Both the position numbers and the translations under genes were made by a program. This document shows positions 1 to 4,614 of a stretch of 14,773 bases of DNA, one piece after another. The stretch lies in NCBI GenBank assembly GCA_021813875.1, contig JAKAJF010000011.1, positions 1-14,773 on the forward strand, in the 5' to 3' direction. Source of the stretch: a bacterium. Lineage in GTDB: Bacteria; Patescibacteriota; Patescibacteriia; Patescibacteriales; JAKAJF01. Positions within the stretch are counted from its first letter, which is position 1. Every line of letters starts with the position of its first letter. The notes beneath the pieces were generated by a model, which had not been told where the DNA came from, ran no database searches, and saw nothing but the letters and a program-made list of their open reading frames with translations.

Positions 1-1
1 A

Positions 2-70
2 GTTGTGGTCAAACGTTATGTTGAGAACCAGCAACACCACCAGATAGAAATGCCTAAACTTCCACTGTAG
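2..70 (+). pseudogene. C-terminal end of a probable IS200/IS605-type transposase (cut by window edge)
   Basis: An open frame enters from the left edge and stops with TAG at 68-70; 22 codons are visible. The peptide contains a KRYVENQQHH stretch, which resembles the last helix of Y1-family (IS200/IS605) TnpA proteins, where a (K/R)YIENQ-like motif is common. Two perfect hairpins follow the stop at once, as expected for the structured right end of such elements. The visible part is too short to tell an intact gene from a remnant. The identification rests on motif resemblance and context only. Confidence 0.45.
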
Positions 71-75
71 TATCA

Positions 76-90
76 GCCCGCGTAGCGGGC
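76..90. repeat. Short perfect hairpin after the transposase-like stop
   Basis: The arms GCCCGC (76-81) and GCGGGC (85-90) are perfect complements around a 3-base GTA loop, six bases after the stop of the transposase-like frame. It has no T-run, so it is a poor terminator. It fits subterminal secondary structure at the right end of an IS200/IS605 element. Confidence 0.5.
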
Positions 91-100
91 AAGAAAGAAA

Positions 101-120
101 CCACCGGCTTATGCCGGTGG
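101..120. repeat. 8-bp perfect hairpin: IS right-end hairpin and/or tRNA terminator
   Basis: CCACCGGC (101-108) and GCCGGTGG (113-120) pair perfectly around TTAT. The hairpin is flanked by AAAGAAA on the left and TTTT on the right. On the plus strand it ends with TTTTC. On the minus strand it is followed by TTTCTTTCTT and lies 9 bases past the end of tRNA-Glu, so it could end that transcript. Its place behind a transposase-like frame equally suggests the terminal hairpin of an IS200/IS605 element. Both roles are possible at once. Confidence 0.6.
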
Positions 121-129
121 TTTTCATAG

Positions 130-201
130 TAGCTCCTAGGGGAGTCGAACCCCTCTTACATGGATGAGAACCATGTGTCCTAGCCGATAGACGAAGGAGC
201 C
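130..201 (-). tRNA. tRNA-Glu (anticodon CUC)
   Basis: The minus strand folds as a full cloverleaf of 72 bases. The acceptor stem GGCTCCT/AGGAGCT has a G-U first pair. The anticodon stem CATGG/CCATG encloses a 7-base loop TTCTCAT with anticodon CTC (plus-strand 166-168). The T stem AGGGG/CCCCT encloses TTCGACT. The discriminator base is A and CCA is not encoded, so it must be added after transcription. It decodes GAG. It starts 15 bases after the fmt stop on the same strand and may be read through from def-fmt or have its own promoter in the T/A-rich gap. Confidence 0.95.
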
Positions 202-216
202 ATGAATTAAATTAAA

Positions 217-1155
217 TCATTCAAACAGTCCCGATATTTCCCGGTATCCTCTTAGAAATTCTTCCGCGGCCATTTCTTTTTTCCCTTCCGGTTGCAATCT
301 TTCAATTACCAAGGCGTCTCTTCCGCATCGGACCGCTAATTTGCCGTTATGTAAGAACAGTTCGCCTGATTTTCGCTTATTTTCGGGAATGGGGGAATAT
401 CCGACTGCCAAAATCTTTAGCTTTGAAATTTTATCTTTTATTTTTAGCGAAGTGAAGGCGCCCGGCCAAGGCCGCATGGCCCTCACGAACCTTTCGATCT
501 CCTCGGCCGGCTTGGACCAATCGATCCGCCCGTCCTCTTTCTTCAGGATGCCGGCATAGCTCGCCTTGGAATCGTCCTGCGGGGCCGGCCTTATCTCGCC
601 TCCGGCATAGGCTATCAGGGTCCCGGGAAGGATCTCTCCTCCTAGGCGGGCCAATTTTTCATACAGGCTGCCGCCGGTCTCATCGTCCGCGATCCTTATC
701 TCCGCCCGCGCCAGTATCGGTCCGGTGTCGAGACCCTTGTCCATCTTCATGATGGTCACCCCGGACTTTTCTTCGCCGTCCAGGATGGCGGCTTGGACGC
801 AAGAAGCTCCGCGGTATTTGGGTAGGAGCGAACCATGGACGTTGATGCAGCCCAATTTGGGCAAATTTAAAATTCTTTCGGGAAGAATTTGTGCGTAGGC
901 AGCGACTACAATCAGATCGATCGGCGCCTCTGGAAGGACGAATTCTCTGATCTTTTCCGGCTGCCAGACCGGGATATTGTTTTTTAACGCAAATTCCTTG
1001 ACCGGCGGGGGAGTGAGCACCTGCTTCCTACCTGCCTTTTTATCGGGCTGCGTTATAATAGCCATAATATCAAACCGTCCGTCTTTTTTCAAGGCTTCCA
1101 GAGAGGGGAGGGCGAAATCCGGGGTTCCGATGAAGATGAGGCTGAGTCTGGGCAT
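217..1155 (-). CDS. fmt: Methionyl-tRNA formyltransferase
   Basis: Transfers the formyl group of 10-formyl-THF to Met on initiator tRNA in the cytoplasm. The 312-residue length is normal. The N-terminal formyltransferase domain (about 1-205) has the opening GTPDFALP. The catalytic set seen in the E. coli enzyme as Asn106, His108 and Asp144 is present here as Asn105, His107 and Asp143, with the family signature HGSLLPKYRGAS between them. The C-terminal tRNA-binding domain begins around EDGRIDWSKP (207-216). It lies 4 bases downstream of def in a two-gene operon, the classic pairing of formylation and deformylation, and tRNA-Glu follows it. The start at 1155 fits the family N-terminus and the close spacing. 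Confidence 0.97.
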   Translation of the reverse strand: MPRLSLIFIGTPDFALPSLEALKKDGRFDIMAIITQPDKKAGRKQVLTPPPVKEFALKNNIPVWQPEKIREFVLPEAPIDLIVVAAYAQILPERILNLPKLGCINVHGSLLPKYRGASCVQAAILDGEEKSGVTIMKMDKGLDTGPILARAEIRIADDETGGSLYEKLARLGGEILPGTLIAYAGGEIRPAPQDDSKASYAGILKKEDGRIDWSKPAEEIERFVRAMRPWPGAFTSLKIKDKISKLKILAVGYSPIPENKRKSGELFLHNGKLAVRCGRDALVIERLQPEGKKEMAAEEFLRGYREISGLFE

Positions 1156-1159
1156 ATCG

Positions 1160-1639
1160 CTATTCTTCCGCGGCTTCTTTCAAGTCCTTGGCCTTATCGA
1201 TGAAAAGGATCCCGTCCAGATGGTCGATCTCATGCTGAATGACTCTGGCCAGCAGCCCCTCGGCCTTTAATCGGACCTCTTCGCCGCCCAGATCGATGAA
1301 CCTGCAGGCGACTTTCTTATGGCGCCTGACCTGGCCGAACATTTTCGGGACGGAAAGGCAACCTTCCTCGCCCCATTCCTTGGCTATGGATTTAGAAGTG
1401 ATCTTCGGATTGATCATGCAGATCTGGCCGTCTTTCGTGTTCACCGTGATTACCCGGATGTTCTTGCCGATCTGGGGGGCGGCCAGGCCGACGCCATCCC
1501 TTTTGAGCATGGTTTTAGCCATACTAAAACAAAGCTCTGTCAGAGCTTTCGAACCTATGTCGGTGGCCGGAATCTCGAGGGATTTTTTCCGCAAGATCGG
1601 ATCCGGGTTTTTCAAGATTTTTAAAATTTTGCCGGGCAT
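1160..1639 (-). CDS. def: Peptide deformylase
   Basis: Removes the formyl group from the N-terminal methionine of new proteins; a metal (Fe2+/Zn2+) enzyme. All three family motifs are intact in 159 residues: motif 1 GVGLAAPQ (49-56), motif 2 EEGCLSV with metal ligand Cys94, and motif 3 QHEIDH with ligands His136 and His140 and general base Glu137. It is the first gene of the def-fmt operon. Its promoter lies at 1666-1694 and would give a leader of roughly 20 bases. No Shine-Dalgarno sequence is visible in that leader. Confidence 0.97.
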   Translation of the reverse strand: MPGKILKILKNPDPILRKKSLEIPATDIGSKALTELCFSMAKTMLKRDGVGLAAPQIGKNIRVITVNTKDGQICMINPKITSKSIAKEWGEEGCLSVPKMFGQVRRHKKVACRFIDLGGEEVRLKAEGLLARVIQHEIDHLDGILFIDKAKDLKEAAEE

Positions 1640-1665
1640 AATTAGGATATTTTTAGAACTTTTTT

Positions 1666-1694
1666 ATTATAGCATAATAAGTAATTTTTTTCAA
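1666..1694 (-). promoter_or_regulatory. def-fmt promoter (TTGAAA-17-TATAAT, extended -10)
   Basis: On the minus strand TTGAAA (1694-1689) is separated by exactly 17 bases from TATAAT (1671-1666), which is preceded by TGC, an extended -10. Transcription should start near 1659, about 20 bases before the def ATG. The -10 block is mirrored by an identical block of the divergent promoter at 1712-1723. Confidence 0.8.
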
Positions 1695-1711
1695 GACTAT
1701 CGGAGCTAAAG

Positions 1712-1723
1712 TTATGCTATAAT
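1712..1723 (+). promoter_or_regulatory. Extended -10 promoter of the gene at 1730; leaderless arrangement
   Basis: TTATGCTATAAT contains TATAAT at 1718-1723 with TGC before it. No good -35 is seen at 17 bases (GACTAT at 1695-1700), so the extended -10 probably carries recognition. The hexamer ends 6 bases before the ATG at 1730, so transcription would start on or beside the A of the start codon. There is no room for a ribosome binding site. Confidence 0.7.
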
Positions 1724-1729
1724 CGGGTT

Positions 1730-2014
1730 ATGAAGATAGATGAAGGATTTAAAGACCTGGGCGAACTTCTCAAAGCCCGGCAATCTCAAAAGCCCCCGGC
1801 TTATGAATGGCAGGATCTGGCTTTGCGCGTGATAAAAGAGCTGGGCGTCCCTAATTTCAAGAGGAATTCCGTCTTCAAAGTCTGCAAGGAGCACCCGAAG
1901 ATGGTCATTGAGAAATGCTTGAATGACACTAAAGAGCTTTGCCAGACGGGGGAACGTTGGAAATATTTCTTCAAATTGATTGATGGCTATAATCTAAAAC
2001 CCATCACCAAATAA
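1730..2014 (+). CDS. Unrecognised 94-residue protein, leaderless
   Basis: I do not recognise this family. The product is charged and probably mostly helical, with no signal peptide or membrane segment. It has two cysteines in the middle (in VCKEHP and EKCLND) plus a third in KELCQTG. The C-terminal part is aromatic (ERWKYFFKLI). It is transcribed divergently from def, and its 3' end overlaps the 3' end of the convergent LigB/MEMO gene by 28 bases. The ATG sits 6 bases past a perfect TATAAT, which favours this start and argues that the gene is expressed. Function unknown. Confidence 0.75.
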   Translation: MKIDEGFKDLGELLKARQSQKPPAYEWQDLALRVIKELGVPNFKRNSVFKVCKEHPKMVIEKCLNDTKELCQTGERWKYFFKLIDGYNLKPITK

Positions 2015-2775
2015 CCGACTCCGAAGGGGAACTCGTAGGAAAGCATCTGGGGTTCATGCTTCAGATTGTTCAAGATGCCCATGAGGGTGACGATGGATTT
2101 CAGGCCGCATTCGCTCGCTTCGGCTATGAAGTCATGATCGAGCGCCAACAGGTCGCCGATCTTGCCTTTCTGGAGATATTCGATGACTTTCTGGTCGAAT
2201 TTCTTGCCCTTGGCGGAATAACCGGCGGGGGAGTCCTTGGTAAGGCCATGGGAAAGATCTCCTGAAGCCACGATGCCGATCCTCTCTTTATGCTTGAGCA
2301 TCTCTCCGCGCAACAATTGCCCGAAGTTGAAATGGGCCTCCAGATCCAACCCCGCGTAATACACGGGGATTATTTTTATCTGGGGAAGATGCTCCGTCAA
2401 TAGGAAAAGAGGGATGGCGGAGCCATGGTCGAGCCTTTTTTCGCTGATCAGCTGGAGAGGAGTATTGGCCTCTAACTTTTCCCTGATCTTATAGGCCAGG
2501 CCGATATCGCCGTTCCTGCTGAATTTGGTGGCGAAATCTCCGAATTCCTCGAAGTCGGCCTGGAATTCGGGAGACAGATTCATGGTGAAAGAGTTAGGCT
2601 GGATGGGGCCGTGCGGAGAGATGACGAAGAGAGTTTCCGCCTTGCTGGCGTAAAGATCTTCTTCGAGCCGCTTGAAGGCGGCGACGGTGGCCTTGAGGCG
2701 TTCCAGGTTTTTCTTGCCGATGGGAGGGATCAGAAGGGGGGAATGGGGCGTGATGGCGGAAAAGACGATGGACAT
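1987..2775 (-). CDS. LigB/MEMO-type class III extradiol dioxygenase-like protein
   Basis: The 262-residue protein has the fold signature of the LigB catalytic subunit and MEMO superfamily: TPHSPLL with His11, SPHGP with His55, LDHGSAIPL (115-123), GDLSHG (172-177), and an ECG motif at 222-224 that could supply the third metal-site position (Cys in MEMO, Glu in LigB). Family members bind iron or copper; the substrate of bacterial stand-alone forms is not known, so no reaction is claimed. AmmeMemoRadiSam systems pair such a protein with AMMECR1 and radical SAM parts, but neither is in this window. The start lies 1 base after the stop of the upstream secreted protein, suggesting translational coupling. 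Confidence 0.85.
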   Translation of the reverse strand: MSIVFSAITPHSPLLIPPIGKKNLERLKATVAAFKRLEEDLYASKAETLFVISPHGPIQPNSFTMNLSPEFQADFEEFGDFATKFSRNGDIGLAYKIREKLEANTPLQLISEKRLDHGSAIPLFLLTEHLPQIKIIPVYYAGLDLEAHFNFGQLLRGEMLKHKERIGIVASGDLSHGLTKDSPAGYSAKGKKFDQKVIEYLQKGKIGDLLALDHDFIAEASECGLKSIVTLMGILNNLKHEPQMLSYEFPFGVGYLVMGFRL

Positions 2776-2776
2776 A

Positions 2777-4177
2777 TTATTGTTTTAGATTAATTTCATC
2801 GCTATTGCTATTTTCCTTGGTCAGAGGCTCCCCGTTATCATATAAGTACAAAATTTTCGGCGAGACCGTAAGGATATTTTCCCACTTGTAGCCCAGATCC
2901 TTGAAGACGTCTCCCGAAGTGATGGCTCTCTTCTTGCCGCCGGAAATCACGAAGACATCCGAGGAGAGGGAGGATTTAAGCAACTCCCCGTCGTCGAACA
3001 GGACGGGGGAGACCGTCTGGTAGGAAGCGAGTTCCTCCTCGGTCACCGGGATGATTTTTTTATTCTTAAATTTAGTCTTTAAGAAGATGGCATCCAGGAT
3101 GGGGGCCTTCGTGCCTTCGTCGACCCAGTAAACGCCGCCGGTCTTTTTATCTTGCAGAAGGGCTCCGGTGGGATAGGTGGAAGTGGCGGTGATGGGCAGG
3201 CCTTCCTGGTAGGCGTTGATATCTTCCCAGCTGGCATCCATGATTTCATCCGGATTGAAACCCATCTTCTTGAAAGCCAAGCCGCTCGTGAAGCCGCGTC
3301 GTTTATCATCGACCAGAAGGAAGATGGTGCCTCGGGGAGAGCGGATCAAGGAATACTGGGGGAACCTGATGGGAGCCCCCTTTTCATATTTATCAAGGTC
3401 GGATTTGTTGACAATCAGGATCTTATTGGGGTCGAAGCGGGAAATCAGGGCGTTACGGCTCAAGAAAGGGCGTTTAAAACCGTTTTGGATGAGCCAGACC
3501 CCCGGCTCGCCCCGGGCCTGCATCAAAGAACCGTCGGGATAATCGCGGGTGAAATAGCGGTGCCAGATCTTAAAAAAATTGAAGTTGCCGTTGTAGACAT
3601 GAGGAGTATAGTTATAAAGGGCGGCTGTCGCTTGGTTGGCGGGCGTGACGGCCATCGGATCTTGGCCGGTATTGGTCAAGGTGTAAGTCTGCCCGACCTT
3701 ATAAGTGTAAAGCTGGGGATTGTCCATATAATCACGGAATTGGAGCGAGGCGCTATTGAGTTGCTTCCAAAGACCTTTCCAGCGGGCATTGCAGCTCGAA
3801 CCGTCGGGACATCCGTAGCCGCAGGCCCAATCGAGCTGGCTCTGAGAAGGAGAGGGATCTTCGATCAGGCTCTGTTCTTTCTGGAGAAGGACGATCAGGA
3901 ATTTAGGGTTGACCCCGTTGGTGGTAGCCCGGTCATAGATGATTTCGGACGCTTTCATCATTTTGCCGTCCGGATTGGCCGTCGAATAGGTGGCCAGGGG
4001 ACTGTCTTTCTCCTCTAAGAATCCTTGGATGTCATCCTGAGACATCGAAGAAGTATCTAAAATTTCTTGGTCCCCGATGATATTATCCGGGTCGAAAGTC
4101 AGAGCCTTGGCATTCCCGGCCGCAAAGATAAAGCTAAGAGTCAGTAATAGAAGAATCTTGAATTTATTTTTTTTCAT
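2777..4177 (-). CDS. Secreted lysozyme/transglycosylase-like protein with four C-terminal repeats
   Basis: Residue numbers count from the upstream ATG at 4186. A signal peptide starts MKKNKFK and probably cleaves after AKA (26-28). The N-terminal domain (about 30-213) matches a family seen in CPR and Actinobacteria: LLQKEQSLI with Glu104, a likely catalytic acid by analogy with transglycosylase-type folds, then GYGCPD, SLQFRDY and NQATAALYNYTP. The C-terminal half is four repeats of 57-60 residues (about 217-273, 276-332, 338-394, 397-455), each resembling PDGSL...VWLI..G.KRPF.S...F, likely a wall- or surface-binding array. I chose the second ATG (4177) because the -10 (TATGTT) is only 3 bases from the first ATG and MKKNKF is a typical signal-peptide start; 4186 remains possible. 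Enzymatic activity is inferred. Confidence 0.85.
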   Translation of the reverse strand: MKKNKFKILLLLTLSFIFAAGNAKALTFDPDNIIGDQEILDTSSMSQDDIQGFLEEKDSPLATYSTANPDGKMMKASEIIYDRATTNGVNPKFLIVLLQKEQSLIEDPSPSQSQLDWACGYGCPDGSSCNARWKGLWKQLNSASLQFRDYMDNPQLYTYKVGQTYTLTNTGQDPMAVTPANQATAALYNYTPHVYNGNFNFFKIWHRYFTRDYPDGSLMQARGEPGVWLIQNGFKRPFLSRNALISRFDPNKILIVNKSDLDKYEKGAPIRFPQYSLIRSPRGTIFLLVDDKRRGFTSGLAFKKMGFNPDEIMDASWEDINAYQEGLPITATSTYPTGALLQDKKTGGVYWVDEGTKAPILDAIFLKTKFKNKKIIPVTEEELASYQTVSPVLFDDGELLKSSLSSDVFVISGGKKRAITSGDVFKDLGYKWENILTVSPKILYLYDNGEPLTKENSNSDEINLKQ

Positions 4178-4189
4178 ATAATTCATAAT

Positions 4190-4218
4190 AACATAAATGT
4201 TTGAACTAAAAAAGTCAA
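4190..4218 (-). promoter_or_regulatory. Promoter of the secreted repeat protein operon (TTGACT-17-TATGTT)
   Basis: On the minus strand TTGACT (4218-4213) and TATGTT (4195-4190) are 17 bases apart. Transcription would start near 4183-4184, inside the first possible ATG, leaving a leader of only about 6 bases before the ATG at 4177. A second -10 candidate, TATTAT (4190-4185), lies 7 bases before that ATG. The -35 box stands back to back with that of the divergent promoter. Confidence 0.55.
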
Positions 4219-4220
4219 AG

Positions 4221-4249
4221 TTGACAAGAGTGCTAATATTTGGTATTCT
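4221..4249 (+). promoter_or_regulatory. Promoter of the 99-residue gene (TTGACA-17-TATTCT, extended -10)
   Basis: A perfect TTGACA (4221-4226) is followed after 17 bases by TATTCT (4244-4249), preceded by TGG, an extended -10. The start would be near 4256, giving a leader of about 34 bases that includes a strong ribosome binding site. A perfect CIRCE half-site occupies the spacer. Confidence 0.7.
4228..4236 (+). promoter_or_regulatory. CIRCE half-site GAGTGCTAA in the promoter spacer
   Basis: The 9 bases equal the consensus right arm of the HrcA operator. The left arm is absent: the bases at 4210-4218, where TTAGCACTC should be, do not match. It lies between the -35 and -10 boxes. HrcA normally needs both arms, so binding is uncertain. 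Confidence 0.35.
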
Positions 4250-4276
4250 TTAATATTCTTTTTAAAATTTTTCCAT

Positions 4277-4284
4277 GAGGAGGT
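4277..4284 (+). promoter_or_regulatory. Strong Shine-Dalgarno site for the gene at 4290
   Basis: GAGGAGGT lies 5 bases before the ATG at 4290 and fixes that start. It contrasts with the SD-less leaderless genes in this window. Confidence 0.85.
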
Positions 4285-4289
4285 AATAG

Positions 4290-4589
4290 ATGCCTGCAAA
4301 ACTTAAAGAGTTGGTGCCCGCCTTCGAGGATTCGGGCTGGCAAGTGAGCCTTACTGACAGGATGGTCGAGGGCCGGAAGGAGTGCGGCCGCAAATTTTTC
4401 ACCCTGCGGGCCAGGATCGCGGCCGAGGGGTACGAGGTCTTCCTTGAGAAGGGCGGGCCGGTCTCTCTTAGGCCCCTATCCCTCTTCTTGGAGAAAAAGG
4501 AGGAAATTCAGGAAATCATGGAAGCCCGATGTCCGATCGAGGCCTTCTCTCTGATTTCCATGAGGCAATTCAAAAACGCCCGAGCTTAA
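4290..4589 (+). CDS. Unrecognised 99-residue cytoplasmic protein
   Basis: No family recognised. The product is small and charged, with no signal peptide or membrane helix, two cysteines (in ECGRK and ARCPI) and a lysine/glutamate-rich helix LEKKEEIQEIMEA in the second half. A strong promoter, a perfect SD and a terminator support a real, single-gene transcript. Its stop codon (4587-4589) lies in the loop of the bidirectional terminator shared with convergent clpB. The CIRCE half-site in its promoter hints at heat-shock control, but this is unproven. Codon use looks like its neighbours. Confidence 0.75.
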   Translation: MPAKLKELVPAFEDSGWQVSLTDRMVEGRKECGRKFFTLRARIAAEGYEVFLEKGGPVSLRPLSLFLEKKEEIQEIMEARCPIEAFSLISMRQFKNARA

Positions 4590-4604
4590 AGCTTGGGCGT
4601 TTTT
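4572..4604. terminator. Bidirectional intrinsic terminator between the 99-residue gene and clpB
   Basis: Left arm 4572-4585 and right arm 4591-4604 pair over 14 bp with one G-U, around a TTAAA loop. A5 opens one side and T5 closes the other, so the hairpin ends transcripts from both directions. The plus-strand gene's TAA is in the loop; the clpB stop is about 11 bases away on the minus strand. Confidence 0.92.
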
Positions 4605-4614
4605 CCTTTTTATA

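Noticed and set aside
3152..4018. Long plus-strand open frame opposite the secreted repeat protein
   Set aside because: It is antisense to a gene with a clear signal peptide, repeats and promoter. The translation shows no recognisable domain and no initiation signal was found.
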